From contig JANQYI010000031.1 of NCBI GenBank assembly GCA_030728985.1, positions 17,256-58,964 of the forward strand: DNA of 41,709 bases, written 5' to 3'. The position numbers were made by a program, and so were the translations under genes. The notes beneath the pieces are model-generated. The model had not been told where the DNA came from. It saw only the letters and a list, made by a program, of their open reading frames with translations, and made no database searches. This document shows, piece after piece, positions 8,654-19,576 of the stretch; within the stretch, counting starts at the first letter, position 1, and each line of letters begins with the position of its first letter. This DNA is from Burkholderiaceae bacterium. GTDB lineage: Bacteria > Pseudomonadota > Gammaproteobacteria > Burkholderiales > Burkholderiaceae_B.

Positions 8654-10207
8654 TCATTGAATCAGCGCCCAAAGCGCCACACCCAATGCCAGGGCCGCTA
8701 CACCCGTTAAAGCAACCAGCAAACGATTTCCTTGTTCCCGCGCTTTGCGCGAACGCTGCAACTCAACCAACATCGCCGACGAAACATCCGGGCGGGAAAG
8801 TTGTGCGTACAGCAAACGCGGAAACTCAGGGAGCCACTGCGACCACTGCGCAGCTTCCTGCGTCAATTTCTTTTTAATTCCCTTGAGCCCCACACGATCA
8901 TGCATCCAACGCTCTAAATAGGGTTTAGCCGTTTTCCACAAGTCTAACTGCGGATCAAGCTCACGTCCGAGTCCTTCGACATTGAGCAAGGTCTTTTGTA
9001 ACAGGACTAATTGTGGTTGTATTTCAACATTAAACCGCCTTGATGTCTGGAAAAGACGTAATAACACTTGTCCCAGTGAGATTTCAGCCAATGGGCGATC
9101 GAAATAAGGTTCGCAGACTGCCCGTACAGCGCCTTCAAGCTCCTCTTCGCGGGTCGTCGGCGGAACCCAACCTGATTCGATATGAAGCCGAGCGACCCTG
9201 CGGTAGTCGCGCTGAAAAAAGGCCAAAAAGTTTTGCGCCAGGTAGTTCTTATCAAACTCGGACAACGAGCCAACAATGCCAAAATCCAGCGCAATATAGC
9301 GCCCAAGCGTTTCTGGACGATCCGACACATAGATATTGCCGGGGTGCATGTCGGCATGAAAGAAACCATCGTCAAAGACCTGGGTAAAAAAGATCTCTAC
9401 ACCCGTTTGAGCGAGTTTGGGAATGTCGACCCCCAAGGCACGTAACTTCTCAATCTGACTCACCGGAACACCGTACATGCGCTCCATCGTGAAGACATTC
9501 GTCGCACAATAGTCCCACATCACCTCGGGGACCCACAAAAGATTCGGTCGCGGACCCTCGCTGGAGAAATTCCTGCGCAATTGACTGCAGTTAGCGGCCT
9601 CTCTGAGCAAGTCCAACTCATCGTGCAAATGCTTATCAAACTCGCCAACCACCTCGCGTGGTTTGAGTCGCCGGCCATCGGGCGCGAGCTGCTCAATCAG
9701 GCCCGCCAACACTCGCATCAAGGAAAGGTCTTTATCGATGACCTCCAGCATGCCTGGTCTGAGAACCTTGACGGCGACAGACCTGCCATCGTGCAACACA
9801 GCAAAATGCACTTGGGCAATCGAGGCGGAGGCGACCGGATCTTTGTCAAACTGCGCAAATAACTCAGAGGTCGGTGCGCCAAGGGCCGCCTCGATGATGG
9901 CCGCCGCTTGGTCAGACGGAAAAGGAGCGACGCGGTCCTGAAGCAAGGTCAACTCATCCGCAATATCTGGCGGAATCAAATCGCGCCGCGTCGACAGAAC
10001 CTGTCCAAACTTGACAAAGATTGGCCCCAAGGACTCGAGCGCAAGACGCAGTCTGAGTCCACGTGGCATTTTGGGCTGAGATCCGAGCCTGACCACCCAC
10101 AGCAAACGCACAGCGATGGGGTGGTTAATGCCGGATAACACTAATTCATCGAGACGGTATCGCAAGGCGACAACCATAATCCGCGTCAAGCGCGGCAAGG
10201 ACATCAT
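8654..10207 (-). CDS. ubiB: UbiB, ABC1/ADCK-type atypical kinase for ubiquinone synthesis
   Basis: Membrane-linked ATPase/kinase-like protein needed for ubiquinone synthesis. The 517-residue product shows the family KxGQ motif in [20 protein letters not shown] (about residues 68-87), an alanine-rich nucleotide loop region (ASIAQVH), [23 protein letters not shown], and [10 protein letters not shown] hydrophobic C-terminal helix ([19 protein letters not shown]) fits membrane anchoring. Two ATG codons occur in tandem at 10207 and 10204; the first overlaps the ubiJ stop as ATGA. The gene follows ubiJ as in other proteobacteria. Confidence 0.96.
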   Translation of the reverse strand: MMSLPRLTRIMVVALRYRLDELVLSGINHPIAVRLLWVVRLGSQPKMPRGLRLRLALESLGPIFVKFGQVLSTRRDLIPPDIADELTLLQDRVAPFPSDQAAAIIEAALGAPTSELFAQFDKDPVASASIAQVHFAVLHDGRSVAVKVLRPGMLEVIDKDLSLMRVLAGLIEQLAPDGRRLKPREVVGEFDKHLHDELDLLREAANCSQLRRNFSSEGPRPNLLWVPEVMWDYCATNVFTMERMYGVPVSQIEKLRALGVDIPKLAQTGVEIFFTQVFDDGFFHADMHPGNIYVSDRPETLGRYIALDFGIVGSLSEFDKNYLAQNFLAFFQRDYRRVARLHIESGWVPPTTREEELEGAVRAVCEPYFDRPLAEISLGQVLLRLFQTSRRFNVEIQPQLVLLQKTLLNVEGLGRELDPQLDLWKTAKPYLERWMHDRVGLKGIKKKLTQEAAQWSQWLPEFPRLLYAQLSRPDVSSAMLVELQRSRKAREQGNRLLVALTGVAALALGVALWALIQ

Positions 10208-10866
10208 GGTTTTGCCCCGCGTGAACGTTCAAGCTGTTGGAGCCGACTGTGTAAGTAGGTCTGACGATGCTCAAGCCTCTCCAAGGACGCCAATAACTGA
10301 GACTGAACACTTCGTTGCGTGAGCATGGCAGGCTTGCCAACCAAGGCGTCTGTTTCCTCTGACAAGTATTCCGCGATGTTTTGAGCCAGGCTTTCGCCCA
10401 GCGTTTGCACAGCGCTCAAGGCCTGCCGGGCGCCACGCACGACGCGACGGGCGGGCACGTCGCCTAGCCATTGGGAAAGCGCATCCTCCGGATCCGGGCG
10501 GCAGTCCCGCGCTAAATCAGACACCACTTGCGCCAACGCCGCCTGTCCCGAGACATGTACATATTCAGCCATGTCCGGACGCGGGCCTTGCCCCAAAAAA
10601 ACAAACGGATTAAGTTTCTCCACCAAAATATCAAGAGTCACATCAGGTTGCGCTGACGCCTGAGCCTGGGTGAGCTGACCGTCCGCCTGGATGCTCCAAG
10701 AGAGCTGAAAACTTGCAATAGAAATACAGACCGTCTTACCGGCGTGCTGGGACAAGCGCTGCGCCGCCCAAGCTTGCTGCCGAGTAAGCGTATTGAGCGC
10801 CAGAGCCATCGCCTGGACTGGATGTAATGGAGTGAAACCGAAATAAGTGGTGGAAATACGATTCAC
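10204..10866 (-). CDS. ubiJ: UbiJ, SCP2-domain ubiquinone accessory factor
   Basis: UbiJ binds ubiquinone intermediates and, with UbiK, organises the Ubi enzyme complex. The product, about 220 residues, has an SCP2-like lipid-binding region ([20 protein letters not shown] through [20 protein letters not shown]) and a C-terminal half predicted helical, ending in [20 protein letters not shown], probably a coiled coil. The start is uncertain: GTG 10866 gives the family-like N-terminus; TTG 10884 and ATG 10809 are alternatives. It overlaps ubiB by four bases. Confidence 0.85.
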   Translation of the reverse strand: MNRISTTYFGFTPLHPVQAMALALNTLTRQQAWAAQRLSQHAGKTVCISIASFQLSWSIQADGQLTQAQASAQPDVTLDILVEKLNPFVFLGQGPRPDMAEYVHVSGQAALAQVVSDLARDCRPDPEDALSQWLGDVPARRVVRGARQALSAVQTLGESLAQNIAEYLSEETDALVGKPAMLTQRSVQSQLLASLERLEHRQTYLHSRLQQLERSRGAKP

Positions 10867-10967
10867 CTTAGTATGACAAACCAATCATGTACCGATTTGT
10901 GTCGCGCACCGCGCTTACGGCATTTCTTGGACTAGTTCGCCATTTTAGCGGGTGTGGCGTTTCAGCC

Positions 10968-11003
10968 CAAACAAAACGCCCGCAAAAGCGGGCGTTTTGT
11001 TTG
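10968..11003 (-). terminator. Strong intrinsic terminator, probably bidirectional
   Basis: CAAACAAAACGCCCGC, loop of four, then GCGGGCGTTTTGTTTG: a perfect 16-bp stem. It lies just after the stop of the Tim44-like gene and before ubiJ, splitting ubiE-Tim44 from ubiJ-ubiB transcripts. The symmetric U-rich arm could stop transcription both ways. The rest of this 140-base gap shows no gene. Confidence 0.8.
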
Positions 11004-11026
11004 ATTCACCTCATGAAACTAAGTAA

Positions 11027-12007
11027 TCAACTTGCCTGGCTCACCGGCACCTGCTGAATACCTGCGAGCAACCAACCGCCTTGCTCGGGCTTGAAGAGGT
11101 TCCAAACCTCTTCAAAGCGGAAAGCCTCAGCACCCTCTTGCTCTCTCAACATACCCGAAAAACGCACGCTTGCCAGGTGACCGTCGCTGACCTTTTCGAT
11201 GCCAAGCAGCTCAGCATTCAACAAAACCACCTCAGTGTGATTTTCTTCGATACGATCGTTGAGCTGCGCTTGCAACTCTTTCATCAGATCGTCGGTCAAA
11301 AAGGTGCGCATTTCAGCGAGATTGCCGCTGTCCCAGACCTTTTGAATCGATACAAACTGCTTTTTGGCTTCATTCAAGAAACGCTGTGTATCAAAATCAA
11401 CCGGGATAAACCAGTTTTGATCGGGGGCGGGCGCATCGGAACCAAATCCGGCGGCCGACATGGATCCTGTCGCTGAAGAAGGCAAAGCAACGGGTGCCTG
11501 AGCGGCAGGCTCGCTGGTTTCACGCCACATGGCGTTATTTTGATTCGACATCCTGCCAGCGCCTGCACCCGCTCCCTGAGCGGCGGGTTGAGGGCCGCGC
11601 AATCTGCGCATGATGTACATGACGCCAAACACTAAGACACCCGCAATCAGCGCCATCACCAAGAGGTCAGCGAACGCGCCGCCTAAGCCGAAGTGTGACA
11701 GTAGTGCTGCGATACCCAAGCCCGCGGCGATACCGGCCATAGGACCGAGCCAACGCGAAGCTCCCGAGGCAGCCGCACCGGTTGCGGCACCCGCTGCGGG
11801 CGCTGCCGCAGCGCTACGCTGCGTTGTCGTGCTGGTTGCGGCCGCAGGCTTCGCTGCTTTTTGGCTGGTGACATTGGTCGATTGACGACCCGCACTGCTA
11901 CCCTTGCCAATACGTTTGGCTTCGGCGTCAAACGCCACTGCGGTCAGGGCAAATCCGCTCACAGCCACTAAAGCTGCGGCAAAAAAACGAATCAGAGAAC
12001 GAGACAT
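11027..12007 (-). CDS. Tim44-like domain membrane protein
   Basis: A 326-residue protein with an N-terminal signal or anchor (ending near TAVAFDAEA), a long Ala/Gly/Thr low-complexity stretch (residues about 35-85), a pair of membrane segments (AGIAAGLGIAALLSHFGLGG and LLVMALIAGVLVFGVMYIM), a flexible linker, and a C-terminal Tim44-like domain (about 205-326: QRFLNEAKKQFVSIQKVWDS, EEVWNLFKPEQGGWLLAGIQ). ATG 12007 has AGGAG six bases upstream; a TTG two codons earlier would leave no spacing. It sits between ubiE and ubiJ, as in many betaproteobacteria. The domain call is good; the function in bacteria is not established. Confidence 0.85.
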   Translation of the reverse strand: MSRSLIRFFAAALVAVSGFALTAVAFDAEAKRIGKGSSAGRQSTNVTSQKAAKPAAATSTTTQRSAAAAPAAGAATGAAASGASRWLGPMAGIAAGLGIAALLSHFGLGGAFADLLVMALIAGVLVFGVMYIMRRLRGPQPAAQGAGAGAGRMSNQNNAMWRETSEPAAQAPVALPSSATGSMSAAGFGSDAPAPDQNWFIPVDFDTQRFLNEAKKQFVSIQKVWDSGNLAEMRTFLTDDLMKELQAQLNDRIEENHTEVVLLNAELLGIEKVSDGHLASVRFSGMLREQEGAEAFRFEEVWNLFKPEQGGWLLAGIQQVPVSQAS

Positions 12008-12168
12008 TGACAACTCCTGGGCGTATGAAGCCTAAAAAGAAATGAAACTGTTTAAAACCCACCAAACTCTTGATGAATATTAACTGAATTTTAACTGAAT
12101 CTTACTAAAAGCTGAACAACTTGCTTAAACATAGATCGAGCCCATGAGAAATAGTTCAACCCCCTCAC
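12008..12168. other. Intergenic region between ubiE and the Tim44-like gene
   Basis: AT-rich 161-base stretch. It contains two adjacent copies of TTAACTGAAT with 11-base spacing (12080-12089 and 12091-12100). I see no ORF, no clear hairpin, and no convincing promoter pair on the minus strand, though TAAAAT and TTAATATT boxes occur there. Confidence 0.4.
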
Positions 12169-12915
12169 TTAGCCCATCTTGATCCCTTCGTGCAACGCAG
12201 TGAGACCCGCTGAAAGGTTGAAGTATTGGACGCGGGAAAGCCCGGCCTGCTCCAGCATTTCCTTAAGCGTTTCTTGGTCTGGATGCATGCGGATCGACTC
12301 AGCCAAATAGCGATAACTCTCTGCATCCCCAGCGACTTTGCTCCCCAACCAAGGCAGAACATTAAAGGAATACCAATCATAAGCAGGCGCAAGGGATTTG
12401 GCGATGCGCGAAAACTCAAGCACCAACAACTTCCCCCCGGGGCGCAAGACCCGCGTCATCTCAGAGAGCGCGCGGTCCTTGTGCGTCATATTGCGCAACC
12501 CGAACGCCACGGAGACACGATCAAAATAATTGTCCGGAAAAGGCAGATATTCCGCGTCGCACACCGCACAGGGCAAGACCACGCCGTCATCGAGCAGTCG
12601 ATCTCGTCCAACGCGCAGCATGGAGTCATTAATATCGGTGAGCCAGACTTCTCCCTGCGCACCGGCCTTTTGGGCAAAAGCGCGTGCGAGATCACCTGTT
12701 CCACCCGCGATGTCGAGCACCTTCATGCCAGGCCTGACAGCGGCCCGGCCAATCGTAAACGCCTTCCAAACTCGGTGCAGGCCCGCGGACATCAGGTCAT
12801 TCATCACGTCGTAACGCGAGGCGACGGAATGGAAAACTTGGGCAACTTTGTCTGCTTTCTCGGACTCTTCGACGGTCTGAAAACCAAAGTGTGTCTTTTC
12901 TTTTGACATAGTCAT
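12169..12915 (-). CDS. ubiE: Ubiquinone/menaquinone C-methyltransferase UbiE
   Basis: SAM-dependent C-methylation of the demethoxy-ubiquinol ring. The 248-residue product shows [42 protein letters not shown] motif [13 protein letters not shown] (about residues 66-77), [20 protein letters not shown], and [15 protein letters not shown]. Start may be ATG 12915 or ATG 12909; a GAG lies nine bases before the second. It leads the ubiE-Tim44 pair, with ubiJ and ubiB beyond the terminator. Assignment is firm. Confidence 0.97.
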   Translation of the reverse strand: MTMSKEKTHFGFQTVEESEKADKVAQVFHSVASRYDVMNDLMSAGLHRVWKAFTIGRAAVRPGMKVLDIAGGTGDLARAFAQKAGAQGEVWLTDINDSMLRVGRDRLLDDGVVLPCAVCDAEYLPFPDNYFDRVSVAFGLRNMTHKDRALSEMTRVLRPGGKLLVLEFSRIAKSLAPAYDWYSFNVLPWLGSKVAGDAESYRYLAESIRMHPDQETLKEMLEQAGLSRVQYFNLSAGLTALHEGIKMG

Positions 12916-13035
12916 TCGCTCAAATCAAGGCAATACCGAGTTTAATCGCTCGGCAGTCATAACGTTGTCAAAAAAGCATAAACTGAAGGCCCTTTGCCAT
13001 TAGGCTTCACGCCGCATCCTGAATCACCTCTGCGC

Positions 13036-13755
13036 ATGTCCACGATCCTTTACACCTTGCGTCCCCAAGGCGACCGTTGCCTGAGCATCGACTTTGGCGA
13101 ATCCATCAGTCTTGAAACCGGCATACTTTGCCTCAACGCTGCGGCTACGCTTGAGTGCGCCAAACTCCAAGGTGTGACAGACATTGTTCCCTCTTACACG
13201 GCTGTCGCACTTTTCTACAAACCAGGCGTCGATATGGGCGGCACAGACTTCGCCACGCTCTGCAACCAAGTAGACGAGCAGCTGAGCCATGCACTCGCTC
13301 AAGCCACCACCTCTGCACGCCAAGTCGATATTCCTGTGTGCTACGGGGGCAAACACGGCCCAGACCTGAGCGATGTCGCTCAAAAAACGGGGCTCACTGA
13401 GCAACAGGTGATCGCGCTACACACGCAGCCAGGCAGCATGGTATTTGGTCTTGGATTTTCACCCGGACATCCCTATATCGGCGTGCATGACGCACTGTTT
13501 GCTCTACCTCGGCGCGATGTTCCGCGTACCGCCGTCCCCGCCGGCTCTGTTGCGATTGCAAACCGTCAATCGACCATTTATCCAACACTTTTACCGGGCG
13601 GCTGGCATATTCTTGGCGCCACCCCGCTCCAGCTTTTTGACTTACGCAGACCGCAGCCCTCTTTGTTATTGCCAGGGGATCAAGTGCGTTTTATTTCCAT
13701 CAGCGAACAAGAGTATGACCGCCTCGCAGCCGCAATCGCTCTGGAGGCCGCATGA
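13036..13755 (+). CDS. pxpB: 5-oxoprolinase subunit PxpB
   Basis: PxpB, with PxpC and PxpA, forms the prokaryotic ATP-dependent 5-oxoprolinase that opens pyroglutamate to glutamate. The 239-residue product is of the KipI family: GDRCLSIDFGESI near the N-terminus, IVPSYTAVALFY, and the conserved FGLGFSPGHPYIG followed by VPAGSVAIANRQSTIYP and PGGWHILGATP. ATG 13036 was chosen over TTG 12994 because the family begins here. It overlaps pxpC by four bases. Older annotation calls such genes allophanate hydrolase subunit 1 or kinase inhibitors. Confidence 0.93.
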   Translation: MSTILYTLRPQGDRCLSIDFGESISLETGILCLNAAATLECAKLQGVTDIVPSYTAVALFYKPGVDMGGTDFATLCNQVDEQLSHALAQATTSARQVDIPVCYGGKHGPDLSDVAQKTGLTEQQVIALHTQPGSMVFGLGFSPGHPYIGVHDALFALPRRDVPRTAVPAGSVAIANRQSTIYPTLLPGGWHILGATPLQLFDLRRPQPSLLLPGDQVRFISISEQEYDRLAAAIALEAA

Positions 13756-14759
13756 CCGTTCGCGTTCTCAAACCAGGCATGCTGTCGAGCTTTCAGGACG
13801 AGGGACGCGTCGGCCATCAACCGCTCGGTGTATCGGTTGTCGGTGCGATGGATCAACGGGCACACCGTCTCGCAAATACGCTTGTCGGCAATACCGAGGA
13901 TGTTGCAAGCCTGGAAATCACCCTCACAGGACCCACCCTGCAATTCACGCAAGCCTGCTGCATCGCATTGTGCGGCGCGGACTTAAGTCCTCGACTCAAT
14001 GGCAAGCCAATCGCCATGAATCGTCCCCTGGTGTTGCGCGCGCAGGACGAGCTGCATTTCGGTGCTAGACAGCACGGCACGCGGGCGTATTTAGCCGTGC
14101 ATGGTGGCTTCGACCTTCCCGGCGTCTTGGGTAGTCAAAGCACGTATCTACGCAGCCGCTTCGGAGGTTGGCATGGTCGTGCCCTCAAGCGTGACGACGA
14201 AATCCGCTTGCGGCGCCCCCTGAAAGAAGTGGGCCAGGATGGTGGAACGCTTGAAACCCTCGCCAAAGCACTCTGGGGTATTAGTCTGTATTTGCCAAGC
14301 ATCATTGCGGACTCCACACGTGCGCGTATTCGGCTCATCCAGAGTCAGCAGTGGGAGGAGTTCACCCCCGCGAGTCGAGAAGCACTACTAAATGCCTCTT
14401 TTCGTATTAGCCCTGACTCGGAGCGGATGGGCTACCGACTGCAGGGTCCAGATATCCTCATGACCCAGCCTCGGCAAATGATCTCCGAAGCCACGACTTT
14501 TGGCACCATACAAGTGCCGGCCGGCGGGCAGCCAATCGTCTTGATGGCAGACCGGCAAACCACCGGAGGCTATCCAAAAATAGCCTACGTCGCGACCGTC
14601 GATTTGCCGCTCCTGGCGCAGATGGGACCCGGCGACAAGGTACAGTTTGAACTGCTCACGCTCGAAGCCGCACAGACACTAGATACAGCCCGAACGCGCG
14701 CCTTCATCGACCTTGCGCAGACACTCCACCCCGTGCGAACATTATTGCTTAACCACTAA
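13752..14759 (+). CDS. pxpC: 5-oxoprolinase subunit PxpC
   Basis: A 335-residue KipA-family subunit of 5-oxoprolinase. It shows VLKPGMLSSFQDEGRVGHQPLGV-type opening (typical of the family), GAMDQRAHRLANTLVGN, LEITLTGPTL, ARAYLAVHGGFDLPGVLGS-like segment, and the C-terminal PAGGQPIVLMADRQTTGGYPKI. It overlaps pxpB by ATGA and lies 11 bases before pxpA, so the three are a translation-coupled unit. Confidence 0.93.
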   Translation: MTVRVLKPGMLSSFQDEGRVGHQPLGVSVVGAMDQRAHRLANTLVGNTEDVASLEITLTGPTLQFTQACCIALCGADLSPRLNGKPIAMNRPLVLRAQDELHFGARQHGTRAYLAVHGGFDLPGVLGSQSTYLRSRFGGWHGRALKRDDEIRLRRPLKEVGQDGGTLETLAKALWGISLYLPSIIADSTRARIRLIQSQQWEEFTPASREALLNASFRISPDSERMGYRLQGPDILMTQPRQMISEATTFGTIQVPAGGQPIVLMADRQTTGGYPKIAYVATVDLPLLAQMGPGDKVQFELLTLEAAQTLDTARTRAFIDLAQTLHPVRTLLLNH

Positions 14760-14770
14760 GGACCACAATT

Positions 14771-15526
14771 ATGGCACTGCGTATTGATTTGAATTGCGAT
14801 ATGGGCGAAAGCTTTGGCGCTTGGAAAATGGGCAACGACGAAGAGATTCTGCCCTTTGTATCCTCGGCCAACATTGCTTGTGGTTTTCACGGTGGCGACC
14901 CGGCGACCATGCGCAAAACAGTCGCCTCGGCGCTTAAACATGGCGTGGCGCTCGGCGCACATCCGGGTCTGCCCGACTTGCAAGGTTTTGGTCGCCGCAA
15001 CATGGCGATCACAGATCAAGAAGCCTATGACATGATGGTGGTGCAGATCGGCGCGCTCGCGGGCGTAGCCGCCTCACAAGGCGCGCGCTTGCGCCATGTC
15101 AAGGCACATGGTCAGCTCTACAACATGGCCGTCAAAAACGAAGGCTTGACACGTGCGCTGGCTCAAGCGACCTACGACGTCGATAAAGACTTGGTCTTTT
15201 TTGCTCTGGCAGGTAGTCAGATGATTCCGATTGCCGAGTCCATCGGCTTGCGGGTCGCGAGCGAAGTCTTTGGTGACCGTAACTACGCGCCCGATGGCAC
15301 GCTGAGCCCACGAAATCAGCCCAACGCGATGATCACGGACGTGCAACAGTCCATCAAACAGGTGCTGCAAATGGTCAAGACCAGCACCTTGACCGCCAAT
15401 GACAGCACCATCGTCAAGGTGCGCGCGGACACCCTTTGTATTCACGGCGATCAACCCGGTGCGGTGACCTTTGCCAAAGCCATTCGCGAAGCCTTGCGCG
15501 CCGAAGGCATCGAAGTCGGCGTGTAA
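14771..15526 (+). CDS. pxpA: 5-oxoprolinase subunit PxpA (LamB/YcsF family)
   Basis: The 251-residue barrel subunit of 5-oxoprolinase. It shows IDLNCDMGESFGAWKMGND at the N-terminus, SANIACGFHGGDPATM, GVALGAHPGLPDLQGFGRR, RHVKAHGQLYNMA, EVFGDRNYAPDGTL and DTLCIHGDQPGAV, all family signatures. Length is normal. It is last in the pxpB-pxpC-pxpA unit and converges on the large dehydrogenase gene with a gap of 16 bases. Confidence 0.95.
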   Translation: MALRIDLNCDMGESFGAWKMGNDEEILPFVSSANIACGFHGGDPATMRKTVASALKHGVALGAHPGLPDLQGFGRRNMAITDQEAYDMMVVQIGALAGVAASQGARLRHVKAHGQLYNMAVKNEGLTRALAQATYDVDKDLVFFALAGSQMIPIAESIGLRVASEVFGDRNYAPDGTLSPRNQPNAMITDVQQSIKQVLQMVKTSTLTANDSTIVKVRADTLCIHGDQPGAVTFAKAIREALRAEGIEVGV

Positions 15527-15542
15527 AAAGCGCAGCCTTGCA

Positions 15543-18500
15543 CTAAACAAGGACGCGCTCAATGCCTCCATCGTTGGCTTTTTTGACATAGTCTTCAAGC
15601 CAGTTCTCGCCCAAAATGTGCTTGGCCATTTCGACCACGATGTAGTCGGCTTTGGCGCCACTGTCCGCCTCAAAGCGTGACAATCCTTGCAAGCAAGACG
15701 GACATGAGGTCAAGACCTTGATCTCACCATCGAAACCATCTTGGCGCAGGGTTGCATCATTTTTGACGAGCTCTTCTTCTTTGCGATAACGGATTTGCGT
15801 CGAAATATCCGGACGCGTCACAGCCAGCGTCCCCGACTCACCACAGCAACGATCGGTCTTGATGGCCGAGTCACCCACCAGCGAGCGCACCGTCTTCATC
15901 GGGTCCTGCAGCTTCATCGGTGTGTGACAAGGGTCGTGATACATGTAGCGCGTGCCCTGAACACCTTCGAGTTTGATCTCCTTTTCGAGCAAATACTCGT
16001 GGATATCAATCAAACGGCAGCCTAGGAATATTTTTTCAAATTCGTAGCCTGCCAACTGGTCATAGCAGGTGCCGCAACTCACCACGACGGTTTTAATGTC
16101 GAGATAATTCAGCGTATTCGCCACACGATGAAACAACACGCGATTGTCCGTGATGATCTGCTCGGCCTTGTCGTTCATGCCATTGGCGCGTTGCGGATAC
16201 CCGCAGCACAAATAGCCCGGAGGCAATACCGTTTGCACGCCGGCATGCCACAACATCGCCTGCGTGGCTAAACCCACCTGTGAAAATAAACGCTCAGAAC
16301 CGCAACCAGGAAAATAAAAGACGGCTTCGGTATCGGCAGGCGCTTGGGGCGGACGAATAATCGGCACGTAGTCCGCGTCCTCGATATCGAGCAACTTACG
16401 CGCCGCCTGCTTGGGCAACCCACCAGGCATTTTTTTGTTAATAAAATGCACGACCTGCTCGCGCAAAGGGGCCTTTCCAACCGTGGCGGGAGGTTTAGCC
16501 GTCTGCTTGCGGGCAAACTTGGAAAGCAAGTCGCTCGCCATCCGTTGGATTTTGTATCCTACGCCCACCAGCGCGACGCGGGTCGCATTGATGGTCGCGG
16601 GATCCTTTGCATTCAAAAAGAACATCGCAGTCGACGTTCCCGGATTGAAAGACTTGCGTCCCATACTGCGCAACAGCGCACGCATATTCATGGACACATC
16701 ACCAAAATCAATGTCCACCGGGCACGGGTTGTAGCACTTGTGGCAAACCGTACAGTGATCAGCCACATCCTCGAACTCTTCCCAGTGCTTCAGGCTAATA
16801 CCGCGTCGGGTTTGCTCTTCGTATAAAAAAGCCTCGATCAACAGCGAAGTCGCAAGAATCTTGTTGCGTGGCGAATACAACAAATTCGCACGCGGCACAT
16901 GCGTCGCGCATACGGGCTTGCACTTACCGCAACGCAAACAGTCCTTGATGGAATTGCTGATCGCACCGATCTCGCTGCGCTGCATGATGAGCGACTCATG
17001 ACCCATCAGCCCAAAACTCGGCGTCCAGGCGTTGCGCAAATCCGCGCCTGGCATCAGTTTGCCGGCATTGAAATGATCGTTCGGGTCGACACGCCGCTTG
17101 TAGTCCTGAAAGGGCAACAACTCCGCTTCGGTCAGAAACTCGTACTTGGTCAAACCAATGCCATGCTCACCGGAAATCACGCCGTTGAGATCGCGCGCGA
17201 TCTGCATGATGCGCACCACGGCCTCGTTGGCCTCACGCAACATTTCATAGTCGTCAGAGTTCACCGGTATGTTGGTGTGCACGTTGCCGTCGCCCGCATG
17301 CATATGCAAGGCAATGAACACGCGGCTTTTGAGCACGCGGTCATGGATGGCCTGCATTTCGGTCATGATGGGCGCGAAATCCGTGCCACCAAACACGCCG
17401 GCCAAATCGCAGAGCACTTCAGCTTTCCAAGAGATGCGTAAGGTACGGTCCTGCACGACATCGAAAAGGCGCGCCTCGGGTTGCAATGCTAAGCGCTGCG
17501 CGAGAGCCGGTTCAAGGGCATTCAGGCCATGCGCCGACAAGCCAGCCATCGCCGCTGAGAGCGGCATATCCAAATGCTCAAGCACCCACTGCCAGCGCGC
17601 GCGCACCCGCATCAAACTTTCAACTGCGCTGCGGCGACGCTCGTCGAGCGACTCTTCGAGCAGAGCCCCCTCTTCGCTGCCACGATCGAGTTTTGCGATC
17701 GGCAGTTCGCCCTCGAGCGTACGCTGTAACGCGTCCAGCAATTTGAGCTTGTTACGCGTCGACAGCTCGATGTTGATGCGCTCGATGTGATCGGTGTACT
17801 CGCCCATGCGCTCGAGCGGGATTACAACATCTTCGTTAATTTTGAACGCATTGGTATGGCGTGCGATCGCGGCGGTGCGTGCACGATCCAGCCAGAATTT
17901 CTTGCGCGCATCCGCGCTGACTGCGACGAAACCCTCGCCATGACGTGTGTTTGCCAGGCGGACGACTTCGCTCGTCGCATGCGCGACCGCCGCATCATCG
18001 TCTCCCACAATATCACCGATCAGCACCATCTTGGGCAACACGCCGCGCTTGCTTTTTGTCGCGTACCCTACCGCGCGCAAATAGCGCTCATCAAGGTGTT
18101 CTAGGCCCGCGAGCAACGCGCCGCGCGCGCGCCCCTGAACGTCCAGATAGTTTTTAATTTCAACAATAGAAGGAATCGCATCGCGCGCTTGTCCGAAGAA
18201 CTCCAGACAGACCGTACGGGTGTGGCTAGGCATACGATGCAGGACCCAACGAGCTGCCGTGATCAAACCATCGCAACCTTCTTTTTGCACGCCGGGCAGA
18301 CCAGAGAGAAACTTGTCTGTGACATCCTTACCCAGACCGATTTTACGAAACCGCGCACCCTCAATCTCGAGAATCTCTGTCCTCAGCACGCGTGCGCCCG
18401 CCTCTTCGGTCCCGTCCGACCACTGAAGCTCAAACCGTACCTGCCCGGCCTCGTGGATTTTGCCAAGATTGTGATCCAGACGCGTCACATCAAGCCAGTT

Positions 18501-19481
18501 GCCTTCGGGATCGACCATCCGCCACCATGCCAGGTTGTCCAGCGCGGTCCCCCACAACACGGCTTTTTTACCACCTGCGTTCATGGCGACATTGCCACCG
18601 ACACATGACGCATCGGCCGAGGTCGGATCCACCGCAAACACAAAGCCTGCAGCCTCAGCAGCTTCGGAGACGCGCTTGGTCACAACGCCCGCGCCCGATC
18701 TCACGGTCGCGACTTGTGTGGCGACACCGGGAAGCGGACCGACCTCTACGTCGCCGAGCGTATCCAGTTTTTCAGTGTTGATCACCGCAGAGCGCCAAGT
18801 CAACGGAATCGCTCCGCCCGTGTAGCCCGTCCCGCCGCCTCGCGGCACAATCGTCAGACCGAGCTCGATACAACCGCGCACCAAGGCAGCGATCTCATGC
18901 TCGTTATCCGGCGTCAAGACAACAAAGGGATACTCGACGCGCCAGTCGGTCGCGTCCGTGACGTGTGAGACACGCGACAGACCATCAAATTTGATGTTGT
19001 CTTTGGCGGTGATCTTGGATAGTCCTTTTTGAACCTGACGGCGCAAACGCGCGGTGCGCTCGAACTCTTCCTCGAAGGCACGCACAGCCGCGCGAGCGCG
19101 CTCAAGCAGCGTCACCACTTTTTCATCTCGGCCAACATTGTCGTCCATGCGGCGACGATCAATTTCAGTCAATCTATGCTCAAGCGCCTCGATCAAAAGC
19201 TTGCGGCGCTTGGGGTTGTCAAGCAGATCATCCAGCAAGTAGGGATTGCGACGAACCACCCAGATATCGCCCAGCACCTCGTAAAGCATCCGCGCGGAAC
19301 GTCCTGTCTTGCGCTCGCCGCGCAAATCGGACAGCAATGCCCATGCATCATCGCCTAGCAGGCGACACACAACTTCCCGATCAGAGAAAGAGGTGTAGTT
19401 GTAGGGAATTTCACGCAAACGAGTCTGCGCATCTTGGGCGGGCTCGGCGTTCAGCAAATGGCTTGGAAAGGGGGCGTTCAT
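15543..19481 (-). CDS. Giant FAD-linked oxidase / iron-sulfur / CCG-domain dehydrogenase (DUF3683 type)
   Basis: A 1312-residue cytoplasmic or membrane-associated redox protein. In order: an N-terminal DUF3683-like region (about 1-170, [19 protein letters not shown]); an FAD-binding_4 domain ([26 protein letters not shown] at 213-223); an FAD-oxidase C-terminal domain ([29 protein letters not shown]); two 4Fe-4S motifs ([11 protein letters not shown] and [11 protein letters not shown]); and two CCG domains ([53 protein letters not shown]). This fuses what GlcD and GlcF, or LldE-type subunits, provide separately. It probably oxidises a 2-hydroxyacid and passes electrons to quinone; the substrate is unknown. 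ATG 19481 is the only good start. Confidence 0.9.
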   Translation of the reverse strand: MNAPFPSHLLNAEPAQDAQTRLREIPYNYTSFSDREVVCRLLGDDAWALLSDLRGERKTGRSARMLYEVLGDIWVVRRNPYLLDDLLDNPKRRKLLIEALEHRLTEIDRRRMDDNVGRDEKVVTLLERARAAVRAFEEEFERTARLRRQVQKGLSKITAKDNIKFDGLSRVSHVTDATDWRVEYPFVVLTPDNEHEIAALVRGCIELGLTIVPRGGGTGYTGGAIPLTWRSAVINTEKLDTLGDVEVGPLPGVATQVATVRSGAGVVTKRVSEAAEAAGFVFAVDPTSADASCVGGNVAMNAGGKKAVLWGTALDNLAWWRMVDPEGNWLDVTRLDHNLGKIHEAGQVRFELQWSDGTEEAGARVLRTEILEIEGARFRKIGLGKDVTDKFLSGLPGVQKEGCDGLITAARWVLHRMPSHTRTVCLEFFGQARDAIPSIVEIKNYLDVQGRARGALLAGLEHLDERYLRAVGYATKSKRGVLPKMVLIGDIVGDDDAAVAHATSEVVRLANTRHGEGFVAVSADARKKFWLDRARTAAIARHTNAFKINEDVVIPLERMGEYTDHIERINIELSTRNKLKLLDALQRTLEGELPIAKLDRGSEEGALLEESLDERRRSAVESLMRVRARWQWVLEHLDMPLSAAMAGLSAHGLNALEPALAQRLALQPEARLFDVVQDRTLRISWKAEVLCDLAGVFGGTDFAPIMTEMQAIHDRVLKSRVFIALHMHAGDGNVHTNIPVNSDDYEMLREANEAVVRIMQIARDLNGVISGEHGIGLTKYEFLTEAELLPFQDYKRRVDPNDHFNAGKLMPGADLRNAWTPSFGLMGHESLIMQRSEIGAISNSIKDCLRCGKCKPVCATHVPRANLLYSPRNKILATSLLIEAFLYEEQTRRGISLKHWEEFEDVADHCTVCHKCYNPCPVDIDFGDVSMNMRALLRSMGRKSFNPGTSTAMFFLNAKDPATINATRVALVGVGYKIQRMASDLLSKFARKQTAKPPATVGKAPLREQVVHFINKKMPGGLPKQAARKLLDIEDADYVPIIRPPQAPADTEAVFYFPGCGSERLFSQVGLATQAMLWHAGVQTVLPPGYLCCGYPQRANGMNDKAEQIITDNRVLFHRVANTLNYLDIKTVVVSCGTCYDQLAGYEFEKIFLGCRLIDIHEYLLEKEIKLEGVQGTRYMYHDPCHTPMKLQDPMKTVRSLVGDSAIKTDRCCGESGTLAVTRPDISTQIRYRKEEELVKNDATLRQDGFDGEIKVLTSCPSCLQGLSRFEADSGAKADYIVVEMAKHILGENWLEDYVKKANDGGIERVLV

Positions 19482-19576
19482 AGGTCTCGGCTCGTTTAAT
19501 GACCCTTAAAAAAACATTTTAAGTCATCCGTTCAGGGTGCACCCAATAACCTTAAAACAAAAGGGCTGCGCCTGCT

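Noticed and set aside
15527-15560. CCTTG/CAAGG pair between pxpA and the dehydrogenase as a terminator
   Set aside because: Only five base pairs with a seven-base loop and no T-run; too weak to call.
16899-19358. Several long plus-strand ORFs (up to 180 residues) opposite the large dehydrogenase gene
   Set aside because: They are antisense shadows of a 1312-codon gene with clear domains and have low-complexity translations without motifs.
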